A stretch of DNA of 64,000 nt from Streptomyces olivaceus (GTDB taxonomy: Bacteria > Actinomycetota > Actinomycetes > Streptomycetales > Streptomycetaceae). Within the stretch, counting starts at the first letter, position 1. The number at the start of each line of letters is the position of its first letter. Made by a program: the position numbers and the translations under genes. Positions 42,993 through 52,284 of the stretch are shown here, piece by piece. The notes under the pieces were generated by a model. That model was not told the DNA's origin. It saw nothing but the letters and a program-made list of their open reading frames with translations, and ran no database searches. The stretch is from positions 124,001 through 188,000 of the forward strand of contig NZ_JOFH01000003.1 in the NCBI RefSeq assembly GCF_000721235.1, read 5' to 3'.

Positions 42993-43148
42993 TACCCGGT
43001 CGGCAGGCGATGACCACACCGTCCCGCGTCCTGGAGGTGCCGTCGGGCCGCAGTCGACCGGCGCCTCGGAAGGGACCCGCGCCTTCTCCCCCGTGGAGGG
43101 CGCGGGTCCCGGTCTCCGGGCAGCCGCCGGGTCCCCGGGGCGGCCGGT

Positions 43149-43697
43149 TCAGTCGCCGAGTGTGCGGGCGAGTTCGGTGGTGGCCCGTGCGACCTCGCTG
43201 TCGCCCTCGGTCAGCAGCCGGTCCAGCTCGCCGCGCCGGGCGCGGACCGCCTGGCGTGCCGCGCGCTCCCACGCCACCGGGTTCTCCCGGTGGTTGAGCA
43301 GCTTGGGGTAGGCGGTGGCCGTGGTCTCCCACTGCCGTGCGTCGGCGATGTTCTTCAGCAGCTGGATGATCTGCGCCCGGCAGCTCACCTGGGGCCGCTG
43401 CGCCAGTTCCCAGAGGAAGGGGACGGTGGCGGCGGTCGCCTGCTCGACGACGAATCCGTACTGGCAGATGCGCTTGCGCAGGTCGCCGAGTGCGGCGCGG
43501 GCGGTCTCGGCGTCGCCCCGGGCCACCTTGCGGAGCAGCCGCGGGATGGCGGCCGCCGATCCGCTGGAGTCCTGGATGTCGCCCCAGGGCACACTGTCCA
43601 GCCCCGCCAGGAGGGCGGCGGCGCGGGGCGCGCCGGGCGGCTGCGGGTGAAGGTCGGTGCGCCGGATGCTCGGCTCGGGTGTCGGAGCGCTGCGCAT
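43149..43697 (-). CDS. hypothetical HEAT-like helical protein
   Basis: The 182-residue protein appears wholly alpha-helical after a short disordered head. Motifs such as VPWGDIQDSSGSAAAIP, LLRKVARGDAETARAALGDL and ATVPFLWELAQRPQVSCRAQ resemble proteins with HEAT-like repeats in Streptomyces. It lies 28 bp downstream of the HATPase gene on the same strand and so is likely co-transcribed. Function unknown. Confidence 0.72.
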   Translation of the reverse strand: MRSAPTPEPSIRRTDLHPQPPGAPRAAALLAGLDSVPWGDIQDSSGSAAAIPRLLRKVARGDAETARAALGDLRKRICQYGFVVEQATAATVPFLWELAQRPQVSCRAQIIQLLKNIADARQWETTATAYPKLLNHRENPVAWERAARQAVRARRGELDRLLTEGDSEVARATTELARTLGD

Positions 43698-43725
43698 GGT
43701 GTGGGGCCCTTCCGCGGCAGTCGGG

Positions 43726-44304
43726 TCAGATGAGGGGACGGGTCGGCAGCTTGGCCCAGACCGTCTTGCCCGCCGGAGGCCTCGGGGTCCAGCCCCACTC
43801 CTCGGCGAGGGCGTCGACGATGCCCAGGCCACGTCCGTGTTCGCCGAATGCGGCGTCGTCGGACGGGTCGAACACCGGCACGTTGTCCCCGGAATCGGAG
43901 ACGGCCAGAGTCAGGTGACCGGGGTCCCGTACGAGGCCCAGCCTGACCTCCGGCGCACCGGCCGCCGCCGACGGCACCGCGTGGGTGACGGCGTTGGTGA
44001 CGAGTTCGGTGACCACGAGAGCGGCGTCGTCGCCGCAGTGCTCCAGGGACCAGGCGCGCAGCGTGTCCCGGGTGAAGACCCGAGCCCGGGCGAAGCCCTC
44101 TCGGCTGCAGGCCACGCGCAGCACCACGGCGCCGGACCGGTCGGTCCCGGCGGGGCGCGCGCCGTACGGTGCGGCGCCGGGCCACTCGGACCGGCCCACG
44201 GTGTCCCGCGGCGCACACGGGAGTTCTCCGGGCCGGCTCGTCGCGCCGGCCTCCGACACGGGTTCGCCGGTCGACCGGAGCGTTGGATGCGCAGGTGACG
44301 ACAC
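43726..44304 (-). CDS. HATPase regulatory protein (AbaA/WhiJ-associated type)
   Basis: The start is the GTG at 44304 behind AGGGAGA, giving 192 residues; a TTG eight codons earlier is less likely. An N-terminal disordered region (1-60) precedes an RsbW-like ATPase domain with ELVTNAVTHA, SDSGDNVP and GRGLGIVDALA. It is divergent from a DUF397 gene that precedes an XRE-DUF5753 gene. This three-part arrangement recurs in Streptomyces and is linked to development (whiJ-like loci). Confidence 0.85.
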   Translation of the reverse strand: MSSPAHPTLRSTGEPVSEAGATSRPGELPCAPRDTVGRSEWPGAAPYGARPAGTDRSGAVVLRVACSREGFARARVFTRDTLRAWSLEHCGDDAALVVTELVTNAVTHAVPSAAAGAPEVRLGLVRDPGHLTLAVSDSGDNVPVFDPSDDAAFGEHGRGLGIVDALAEEWGWTPRPPAGKTVWAKLPTRPLI

Positions 44305-44387
44305 AGGTTCTCCCTGATGCGACCTCAAGACGGGGCGCCCACCGAGGGGTTGACGCCACGGCTATTATCCACGCTGAGAGCGCTCGC

Positions 44388-44413
44388 GTGCAATTGCACG
44401 AGAAATTGCGCGA
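44388..44413. promoter_or_regulatory. palindrome and 12-bp-phased repeat in the divergent WhiJ-like promoter region
   Basis: GTGCAATTGCAC (44388-44399) is a perfect palindrome. AATTGCACGA (44392-44401) and AATTGCGCGA (44404-44413) form a direct repeat with 12-bp spacing. They sit between the divergent HATPase and DUF397 genes and are good candidates for binding by the XRE regulator encoded nearby. Confidence 0.45.
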
Positions 44414-44484
44414 AAAAAATCGGATGGGAGCGCTCGGGGACCGAAGGAACTCGGTCCGCTCCCCCGAACGGCAAGGAGACCGCG

Positions 44485-44712
44485 GTGCCACCAGTGCGCA
44501 ACGGAGTGCAGGCCAGCTCGCTGGAAGCCTGCTGGACGAAGAGTCGGCACAGCAACGCCGAGGGCAACTGCGTCGAGGTCGCCCTCGTGGACGGAGGCAT
44601 CGCGATGCGCAACTCCCGTGACCCGGACGGCCCCGCGCTCGTCTACACCCCGGCCGAGATAGCCGCGTTCGTGGCGGGCGCCAAGGACGGCGAGTTCGAC
44701 CATCTGCTGTGA
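44485..44712 (+). CDS. DUF397-domain protein
   Basis: The GTG at 44485 has AAGGAG upstream and gives 75 residues. The DUF397 pattern is clear: CWTKSRHSNAEGNCVEVAL, MRNSRDPDGPALVYTPAEI and AFVAGAKDGEFDHLL. DUF397 proteins are small partners of XRE-DUF5753 regulators in Streptomyces and may modulate their DNA binding. The regulator gene lies 200 bp downstream on the same strand. Confidence 0.92.
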   Translation: MPPVRNGVQASSLEACWTKSRHSNAEGNCVEVALVDGGIAMRNSRDPDGPALVYTPAEIAAFVAGAKDGEFDHLL

Positions 44713-44912
44713 GCCGCCGCGGGGCGGCCGCGACGGACGGTGGCGCCGCACAGACGTCCCCCGGTGGCACGAGTCCGGCAACACGGGCGCGGCAGGACGG
44801 GCCCGGCACCACAAGCGGAGCCCAACTACCCTTTTTCCACAGGCGGATGCGCCGGGCACCGGTGGGGTGAGATAGTCTTCCCCTCACGTCTGCCGGTCTG
44901 CTGGGAGTCAGG

Positions 44913-45839
44913 ATGTCCGCCGCGTCGCCCCGCATCTCCCGTCTCGAACCCTATCTGGACCGGGCCGAGCCGGCTCCGACTCTCCTGAAGATGCTCGTCG
45001 GCGTCCAGCTGGCGGGTTTCCGCGAGGACGCCGGCCTCTCCCAGGACCAGGCGGCCCGTGACATCGGCTTCAGCGCGGCGAAGCTGTCGCGCATCGAGTC
45101 CGGCAAGGGCCGCAGGCCTCCGACGGAGACCGACGTCCGCGCACTCCTGAAGCGGTACGGCACCGATCCGTACGAGGCCTCCGTGCTGCTCAAGCTGTTG
45201 CAGCGCGCGGGCGAGCCGGGCTGGTGGCAGCGGTACGACAAGCGTCTGATGCCGGAGTGGTTCGATCGTCTGGTCGGCCTCCAGGAGGCCGCCTCCACCA
45301 TCCGCACCTTCGAGATCCAGTATGTGCCGGGACTGCTCCAGACCGAGGCCTACACCGAGGCAGTGGTCGAACGCGGTCTGCCCAACGCACCCGCCGGCGA
45401 GGTCCGTCGCCGCGTCGAGCTGCGCAAGCGCCGCGCGGAGCTGCTGCACCGCAAGGACGCGCCGCAGCTGTGGGCGATCATCGACGAGTCGGTGCTCCTG
45501 CGTGTGCTGGGCAGCCGTGAGGTGATGCGCGAGCAGCTGGCCCACCTCGCCGCCATGGCCGAGGAGCCCCATGTGACGCTCCAGATCGTGCCGCTGGACG
45601 TGACGAACGCGTCGGCGCCCGCGATTCCGATCACCTACCTGCGCTTCGGCGGCGTCGACCTGCCCGACGTGGTCTATCTGGAACACATCAGGAGCGCCAA
45701 CTTCCTGGAGGACCGGGACGAGACGGAGGAGTACCGGGTCGCCCTGGACCGGCTGGCCGACGAGGCGCTGACCCCGCGCGCGTCGCTGGAGCGGCTGCGC
45801 GAGACGATGGCGGGCCGCTACTCGGAGAAGAAGCAGTAG
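44913..45839 (+). CDS. XRE-family regulator with DUF5753 (WhiJ-like)
   Basis: The 308-residue protein has an N-terminal helix-turn-helix (about residues 35-90: REDAGLSQDQAARDIGFSAAKLSRIESG) and a C-terminal DUF5753 domain. The DUF5753 domain starts at FEIQYVPGLLQTEAY and includes DESVLLRVLGSREVMREQL. The ATG follows GGGAGTCAGG, and TAGTCT (44873-44878) could be its -10 element. Together with the DUF397 and HATPase proteins upstream it forms a typical Streptomyces developmental/metabolic regulatory trio. Target genes are not known. Confidence 0.92.
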   Translation: MSAASPRISRLEPYLDRAEPAPTLLKMLVGVQLAGFREDAGLSQDQAARDIGFSAAKLSRIESGKGRRPPTETDVRALLKRYGTDPYEASVLLKLLQRAGEPGWWQRYDKRLMPEWFDRLVGLQEAASTIRTFEIQYVPGLLQTEAYTEAVVERGLPNAPAGEVRRRVELRKRRAELLHRKDAPQLWAIIDESVLLRVLGSREVMREQLAHLAAMAEEPHVTLQIVPLDVTNASAPAIPITYLRFGGVDLPDVVYLEHIRSANFLEDRDETEEYRVALDRLADEALTPRASLERLRETMAGRYSEKKQ

Positions 45840-45857
45840 CGAAGAAGCGGTGACGGC

Positions 45858-45902
45858 GAACGGAGGGAGGGCACACGCGGCGCGTGTGCCCTCCCTCCGT
45901 TC
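45858..45902. terminator. 21-bp perfect-stem bidirectional terminator
   Basis: A 21-bp uninterrupted stem (45858-45878 with 45882-45902) has the 3-base apex GGC. It lies between the convergent XRE and methyltransferase genes. Confidence 0.8.
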
Positions 45903-45923
45903 GTACGGTGTGCCGGAGACGCG

Positions 45924-46742
45924 TCAGCGCAGTCGGCCCAGGCCGCCGAACTCGATCCACTCGTCGGTGAGCTGACGGGGCGCCACATCGGTGTCCGGGC
46001 GCCAGGTGGAGACCTCCACGAGGCCGGGCTCCAGGATGTCCATACCCTCGAAGAAGTCCTCGACGTCCTTCGGCTCACGGACCCGGCCCCAGTGCCCCTG
46101 GGTCGCCTGGTCCATGAAGTCCGTGACGAACTTGCGGACTTCGGGGTCCTCGCTGACCAGCTGGCACATCACGGCGTAGCTGCCGGGCGCGAGCCGTTCG
46201 GTCACCCGGCGGACGACCGCCTTCGGGCCGTCGGTGTCGCTGTCCGGGATGCAGTGGAACACCGAGTTGAACAGCACGGCGACCGGCTGCGAGAAGTCGA
46301 TCAGGCGCTGGGTGTCCGGGTGGGAGAAGATCTCCTCCGTGGCCCGCATGTCGGCGTGTATGACGGCGGTCTGGTCGTTCTGGTCGAGCAGCGCCCGGCC
46401 GTGGACCAGCACCATCGGGTCGTTGTCGACGTAGACGACGCGGGAGTCGGGCGCGACGCGCTGGGCGATCTGGTGCACGTTGTCCTGCGTGGGCAGGCCG
46501 GATCCGTGGTCGAGGAACTGGCGGATCCCGTAGTCCTGGACCAGGGTCCGTATGACACGCTGCAGGAAGCGACGGTTGTTCAGCGCCAGGCGGCGCGTGC
46601 TGGGAACGACCTTGTCGAGTTCGCCGACCGCGGTCCGGTCCGCCGCGTAGTTGTCCTTGCCGCCCAGATAGAAGTCGTACATACGTGCGGCGGTAGGCAC
46701 GTTCGCGTCGATTTCCGTGGACAGCTGCTTGTCGGCTTGCAT
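45924..46742 (-). CDS. SAM-dependent methyltransferase, DUF574 family
   Basis: ATG 46742 with GGGGGA upstream gives 272 residues. The family signature is TEIDANVPTAARMYDFYLGG followed by KDNYAADRTA. The SAM-binding region reads QFLDHGSGLPTQDNVHQIAQ and VVYVDNDPMVLVHGRALL. Members (PF04672 type) are numerous in Streptomyces, often next to XRE-DUF397 genes as here. Their substrates are unknown. Confidence 0.92.
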   Translation of the reverse strand: MQADKQLSTEIDANVPTAARMYDFYLGGKDNYAADRTAVGELDKVVPSTRRLALNNRRFLQRVIRTLVQDYGIRQFLDHGSGLPTQDNVHQIAQRVAPDSRVVYVDNDPMVLVHGRALLDQNDQTAVIHADMRATEEIFSHPDTQRLIDFSQPVAVLFNSVFHCIPDSDTDGPKAVVRRVTERLAPGSYAVMCQLVSEDPEVRKFVTDFMDQATQGHWGRVREPKDVEDFFEGMDILEPGLVEVSTWRPDTDVAPRQLTDEWIEFGGLGRLR

Positions 46743-46842
46743 CGTTCCCCCAGCTCCATAAGGGCGCCAACTGGACTGGCATGACAGACAGTACATCCTA
46801 GGGACCCACTGGTCAGCAGAACCAGGGGGGTGGATCAAGTGA

Positions 46843-46877
46843 CCGTCAAACCCGCTGCGACGCAGCCCGGTTGACGG
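46843..46877. terminator. composite hairpin ending the liv operon
   Basis: An outer CCGTCAA/TTGACGG stem (46843-46849 with 46871-46877) encloses an inner GCTGC/GCAGC stem. It lies 31 bp beyond the leftward liv binding-protein stop codon. Confidence 0.6.
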
Positions 46878-46908
46878 CCACTCCCGCCCCCGGCCGACCC
46901 GCTCGCGG

Positions 46909-48201
46909 TCAGCCGCGGGCGGCCAGGTAGGCGTCCACTCCGGGCGCCTTGTGGGCCTCCTCCACCCCGACCAGGCCGCCGACCGCCTTCGCGTCAGGCT
47001 TCAGCACGTACGTGGACCGGCTGGCCGGCGCGGTCACGAGGGTGAAGTCCTGCGGCGTGCCGAGGCCGGTGTCGGCGTTCTTCTGCGAGCGGTGCGCCTT
47101 GACCACGTCGGCACGCGCGAGACTGCCGCCCTCGCAGGCCTTCTTCAGGTCGGCGCCCATCAATTCGGCGGCGTTGTAGCCGGAGAGCACTCCGGAGTCG
47201 ACGAGCTCACCCGGGTACTTCTTGTTGTAGTCGGCGACCATCTTCTCGACGCCCGGCAGGTCGGAACTGACCGCGGGCGCGGCGCTGACCACGTGGACCA
47301 TGGCGGCCAGCGCGCCCGCGGCGGGCGTCTTCATCAGCTGCGGGGCGTAGCCGGGGGCGCTGGTGACGATCGGCACCTTCAGGCCGCGGGCCGCGGCCAC
47401 CCCGGCGAGCGACGCGGTCTGGGCGGGACCAGCGCTGATCAGAACGGCCTTCACCCCGGCCTTGCTCAGCGCGGAGACCTGCGCGGTCAGGTCGGTGTCG
47501 GTGGCCTTGATCTTCTGCCCGGCCACCTTCATGCCCGCCTGCTCGGCGGCCCATTCGGAGCCCTCCAGCGCGTTGGCGCCGTAGTCGCCCTCGAAGTACA
47601 CGTGGCCGATCGTGTCGCCCTCGGCGATCTTCTTGGTGCGGGTCAGGAAGTCCACGGCGGCGATCATGTCGAGGTCGTAGGTGGTGCCGAGCACCTGCAC
47701 CGGGTCCATGCCGAGCAGGGAGGCGGCCCAGGCCTGCGGGAAGGTCAGCATGTGGTCCCGCTCGATGTCGTCGAGCAGGGCTGCGACCACCGGCGAGCCG
47801 ATGACCTGGGGCAGCGCCACGACGTCGGGGGCGATGTCGGCGTAGGCGGTGACCGCCTTCTGGACGTCGTAGCCGTGGTCCTTGACGACGATCTCGACGT
47901 CGCGTCCGCAGACGCCGCCCGCCGCGTTGGTCTCGTCCGCCCACATCTGCTGGGCCTGCACGATGCTCTTGCCGAGGGTGGCGTAGGGCCCGGTGAGATC
48001 GGTCAGCGCGCCCAGTCTGACGCTGCTGTCGCTGACTCCGGGACCGGACTTGACGCCGTCGGCGGCGTCGCCGGTGCTCCCGCCGTCCGCCTTGGAACTG
48101 CAGGCGGTGCCCGCGAGCAGCACGGCGGCCAGCGCCGCGGCCGACGCGGCGGTGCGGGCGGCGGTGCAGGCGGTGCGGGGCCTCGGGTGCGTGAGGTTCA
48201 C
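46909..48201 (-). CDS. branched-chain amino-acid ABC transporter binding lipoprotein
   Basis: The GTG at 48201 with AAGGAG upstream gives 430 residues. The frame runs open further upstream over livM, but that is not coding. A signal ending in GTAC with Cys34 as the lipidated residue is followed by a type I periplasmic-binding fold (VRLGALTDLTGPYATLGKSI, GRDVEIVVKDHGYDVQKA). It is the last gene of the operon, overlapping livM by 4 bp. The ligand may be an amino acid, urea or another small amide. Confidence 0.9.
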   Translation of the reverse strand: MNLTHPRPRTACTAARTAASAAALAAVLLAGTACSSKADGGSTGDAADGVKSGPGVSDSSVRLGALTDLTGPYATLGKSIVQAQQMWADETNAAGGVCGRDVEIVVKDHGYDVQKAVTAYADIAPDVVALPQVIGSPVVAALLDDIERDHMLTFPQAWAASLLGMDPVQVLGTTYDLDMIAAVDFLTRTKKIAEGDTIGHVYFEGDYGANALEGSEWAAEQAGMKVAGQKIKATDTDLTAQVSALSKAGVKAVLISAGPAQTASLAGVAAARGLKVPIVTSAPGYAPQLMKTPAAGALAAMVHVVSAAPAVSSDLPGVEKMVADYNKKYPGELVDSGVLSGYNAAELMGADLKKACEGGSLARADVVKAHRSQKNADTGLGTPQDFTLVTAPASRSTYVLKPDAKAVGGLVGVEEAHKAPGVDAYLAARG

Positions 48202-49361
48202 GGGGTGTGCTCCTTGGCTCGTGCGGCGGGATCGGTGGGGTCGGTGGGGTCGGTTCCGGCGGCGGGGATCGGCGCGGCCCCGGTGCCCGGCGGGCCGGTG
48301 GCGCGGCGTCGGCGGCGCAGGCGGGCTCCGGCCCGGCGGGCCAGTCCGTGCAGGCCGTCGGGGGCACGGAGCAGGATGACGACGATCGCGGCGCCGTACA
48401 GGTACCGGGATGCCTCGGTCGGGCCGATCGCGCCGCCGCCCGAGCCCGGGGTCGCCACCAGCGGCAACTGGTCGGCGTAGCGCGTCATCAGCAGCGGCAG
48501 CGCGGTGACGAAGACGGCGCCGGCACTGGCGCCGGCCACCGAGCCGAGGCCGCCGATGACGATCATGGCGAGGTAGTCGACGGAGAGGGCGAGGGAGAAG
48601 TAGTCCGGCACGACACGGCGGAAGGAGAGCGCGAGCAGCACTCCCGCGAGGCCCGCGTACATCGAGGAGACGACGAACGCCGCCGAGCGGTAGCGGGCGA
48701 CGTGCACGCCCATCACGGAGGCCGCGGTCTCGCTGTCGCTCAGCGCCGCCAGGGCCCGGCCGGGTCGTCCGCGCAGCAGGCCCCGCGCGGTGAACCAGGT
48801 GAGTGCGAACAGCGCCAGGCCCAGATACCAGAGCCGTTCCTCGGCACCGAACGGCACGCCGAGGACGGTCAGTTCGGGGCCGGAGTCGGCGAAGGCGAAG
48901 CCGCCCACCTCCAGCGGCGGCACCGAGCGTCCGTTGAAGCCGCCGGTGACGGAGTCGGCGGTGAGCAGGACGTGGTGGCCGAGGAAGACGAGCGCGAGGG
49001 TCGCCACACCGAGGTAGATGCCCTTCACACGTCCGGCGACCGGGCTGAAGAGGCCGCCCGCGGCCCCGGCGAGCAGGACGGCGAGGACGGCGGCGACGGC
49101 GGGCGGCAGGCCGGGGCCGGGCTCGCCGGCCAGCCACACGTAGCCGTAGGCGCCGACGGCGAGGAAGAAGGCGTGCCCCAGGGAGAGCTGGCCGGCCGTG
49201 CCGCTGAGCAGGCCGAGGCCGACGGCACCGACGGCCGCGGCCATGGAGAACAGGCCGATGCGCAGCCAGAAGGCGTCCAGGTAGAAGGGCAGGGCGCAGA
49301 GCAGGAGTACGGGCGGCAGGAGCGCGGCGCGGCGGCGGAGGACGGATCGCGGGTCAGACAC
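48198..49361 (-). CDS. livM: branched-chain amino-acid ABC permease, LivM type
   Basis: The 387-residue integral membrane protein has about ten membrane helices and the family stretch GLLSGTAGQLSLGHAFFLAVGAY. The permease signature is ALSDSETAASVMGVHVARYR, and YLAMIVIGGLGSVAGASAGA lies near the end. The C-terminal tail is Pro/Thr-rich. It overlaps livH by 8 bp and the binding-protein gene by 4 bp, forming a coupled operon. Confidence 0.92.
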   Translation of the reverse strand: MSDPRSVLRRRAALLPPVLLLCALPFYLDAFWLRIGLFSMAAAVGAVGLGLLSGTAGQLSLGHAFFLAVGAYGYVWLAGEPGPGLPPAVAAVLAVLLAGAAGGLFSPVAGRVKGIYLGVATLALVFLGHHVLLTADSVTGGFNGRSVPPLEVGGFAFADSGPELTVLGVPFGAEERLWYLGLALFALTWFTARGLLRGRPGRALAALSDSETAASVMGVHVARYRSAAFVVSSMYAGLAGVLLALSFRRVVPDYFSLALSVDYLAMIVIGGLGSVAGASAGAVFVTALPLLMTRYADQLPLVATPGSGGGAIGPTEASRYLYGAAIVVILLRAPDGLHGLARRAGARLRRRRRATGPPGTGAAPIPAAGTDPTDPTDPAARAKEHTP

Positions 49362-50253
49362 GGGCCGTTCCCTTCGCGGCGAAGAGCCCGGCGGGGCGCA
49401 CCAGGAGGACCAGCACCATCACGGCGTAGGGCGCGACGTCGCCGAAGCCCTCGCCGAGGACGTGCAGGTCGGACTGGTATCCGGCGACGAACGCCTCCGT
49501 AAGGCCGATCAGCATGCTGCCGACCAGGGCGCCGACGGGGGACGCCATGCCGCCCAGGATGGCGGCCGGGAAGGCCTTGAGGGCGATCTGGCCGGTGGTG
49601 CGCTCCAGTCCGGGCGCCGGGAAGGCGACGAGGAAGACCGCGGCGAGCGCGGCGAGGCCGCCGGCCAGGCACCAGGCGGCGGTGCGCACCCGGTTCAGCC
49701 GTACGCCCATCAGGGCGGCGGCCTCGGCGTCCTCGGCGGCCGCCCGCAGCGACAGGCCCCAGGAGGTGAACCGGAACAGCGCGAAGGCGCCGCCGATGGC
49801 CGCGGCGGAGACCAGGATCGCGGCGACGCGGCTGTCGGCGACGGTCACCGGTCCCAGGTCGGTCACGGCGTCGCCCCACGGGTCGCCGAGCGGCAGCAGG
49901 TCGCCGCCGATGCGCCGGGCCAGGTCGGTGACCAGGACGATGTCGACGCCGATGGTGACGATGGTCTGCACATGGGCGGCGTGCGGGTCGCTCCCGCCGG
50001 TCCGCTGCAGCACCAGCCGGTCGAGGAGCCCGGCGACGGCGGCCGTCACGAGGACCGCGACCGCCAGCGCCCCGGCGAAGCCGAGGTCGTCGTGGAGGAC
50101 GGCGACGAGGTAGCCGCCGAGCAGCAGCAGCGAGCCGTGGGCGAAGTTCAGTACGCCGGACGCCTTGAAGATGGTGACGAATCCGAGGGCGATCAGGGCG
50201 TAGACCGAGCCGACGGCGAGTCCGTTGAGGAGGTTGTCGAGAAACCCGCTCAT
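49354..50253 (-). CDS. livH: branched-chain amino-acid ABC permease, LivH type
   Basis: ATG 50253 gives 299 residues and overlaps the livG stop by 4 bp. It has about eight membrane helices, the family opening LLNGLAVGSVYALIALGFV with LNFAHGSLLLLGGY, and the docking-loop region AAAEDAEAAALMGVRLNRVR. With LivM it forms the transmembrane channel. The longer open frame upstream belongs to shadow reading over livG. Confidence 0.93.
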   Translation of the reverse strand: MSGFLDNLLNGLAVGSVYALIALGFVTIFKASGVLNFAHGSLLLLGGYLVAVLHDDLGFAGALAVAVLVTAAVAGLLDRLVLQRTGGSDPHAAHVQTIVTIGVDIVLVTDLARRIGGDLLPLGDPWGDAVTDLGPVTVADSRVAAILVSAAAIGGAFALFRFTSWGLSLRAAAEDAEAAALMGVRLNRVRTAAWCLAGGLAALAAVFLVAFPAPGLERTTGQIALKAFPAAILGGMASPVGALVGSMLIGLTEAFVAGYQSDLHVLGEGFGDVAPYAVMVLVLLVRPAGLFAAKGTARV

Positions 50254-51058
50254 GCCGCGCCCTCCTTCGCGGTGCCAGTGCCCGTGCCCGTGCCGAGGTA
50301 GGCGCGGAGCACCTCGGGGTCGCGCCGGACCTCGTCCGGGGTGCCGTGGGCGACGGCCCGGCCGAAGTCGAGGACGGTGACGTCGTCGGCGAGGCGCATG
50401 ACCAGGCCCATGTCGTGCTCGACCAGCACGACGGACAGGCCGAGTTCGGCGCGGATCTCCCGGACGACCTCGGTCGTGCGGGTGCGTTCGGCGGCGTTCA
50501 TGCCGGCAACGGGTTCGTCGAGCAGCAGGACACGGGGCTCCAGGCACAGGGCGCGGGCGAGTTCGACGCGTTTGCGGTCGCCGTAGGGCAGCAGGGCCAC
50601 GGGCGTGTCGAAGTGGGCTCCCAGGCCGGTGAGTTCGGCGATCTCGCGGGCCCGGGCAAGGTGTGCCCGCTGTTCCCGTACGGCGCTGGGCAGGCGGAGG
50701 GCGGTGGCGGCGAAGCCTGCCCGGGACAGGGCGTGCCGGCCGAGCATGAGGTTGTCGGCGACGGTGCCCCGGGTGGTGACGATGTTCTGGAAGGTGCGGG
50801 CCACACCGAGTGCGGCGATCCGGTGCGGGGCGAGCCGGGTCAGCTCGGCCGCGCCGAGCCGTACGGTGCCGGCGGTGGGCCGGTACAGGCCCGACAGGAC
50901 GTTGAAGCAGGTGGACTTGCCGGCGCCGTTGGGGCCGATGACGGCGTGCACGGTGCCGGGGGCCACGGTGAAGGAGACGTCGTCGAGGGCGAGGAGCCCG
51001 GCGAAGCGCACGGTCACCCCCCGGACGTCGAGCGCGGGCGGTGCGGCGGGGGCTGCGG

Positions 51059-51062
<4 letters not shown>
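50250..51062 (-). CDS. livG: branched-chain amino-acid ABC ATPase, LivG type
   Basis: GTG 51062 gives 270 residues. It has Walker A GPNGAGKST, a LivG-type signature LPYGDRKRVELARAL in place of LSGGQ, Walker B VLLLDEPVAGMNA and the D-loop region LSVVLVEHDMGLVM. The C-terminus carries a short Gly-Thr repeat (GTGTGTGT) encoded by alternating GTGCCC-type codons. It overlaps both neighbours by 4 bp. Confidence 0.93.
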
Positions 51063-51859
<797 letters not shown>

Positions 51860-52284
51860 CGCGGCTCCTTGGGACCGGCCGGAAGGGCACGGTGACGGTG
51901 AAGGGGGGGACTCACGACAGCACGGGCGGGGGTGGCCGTACAGGGCCTCCGGGCCGGGTCGCTGCGAGGTCCCAGTCCGGGGGCGGCGAGTCTGTGCGGA
52001 TGCCCAGCGCGGACGGGCGCCGAAGAGGCGTGACCGGGCAGCGCCCGATGCCAAGCGCAACCCGAAGCCGGGCAGATTCCGGAGCCGAGCGGGACCCGGA
52101 GCCGGGCAGAACCCCGGGCCGAGCAGACCCCCGGGCCGGGCGAGGACCCGAAACCAGGCAGTACCCGGGGCCGAGCGCCGGCGGAACCCGAAGCCGGGCA
52201 GAACCCCGGACCGGGCAGAACACGGGGCCGGGCGGGGAGACGGCGCCGGAGCGGCCCGGGCCGTGGCGGCCGGGGTGGGGAGGG
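51860..52284. other. repeat-rich intergenic region, 425 bp
   Basis: No gene is supported on either strand. It carries a G+C repeat array (about 52057-52236) and must hold the liv promoter. Confidence 0.6.
52057..52236. repeat. degenerate GCCGGGCAGAACCCCGG repeat array
   Basis: Variants of ACCCGAAGCCGGGCAGA followed by ACCCCGG recur at least six times with irregular spacing. The closest pair is around 52060 and 52187. It has no coding support. Confidence 0.6.
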
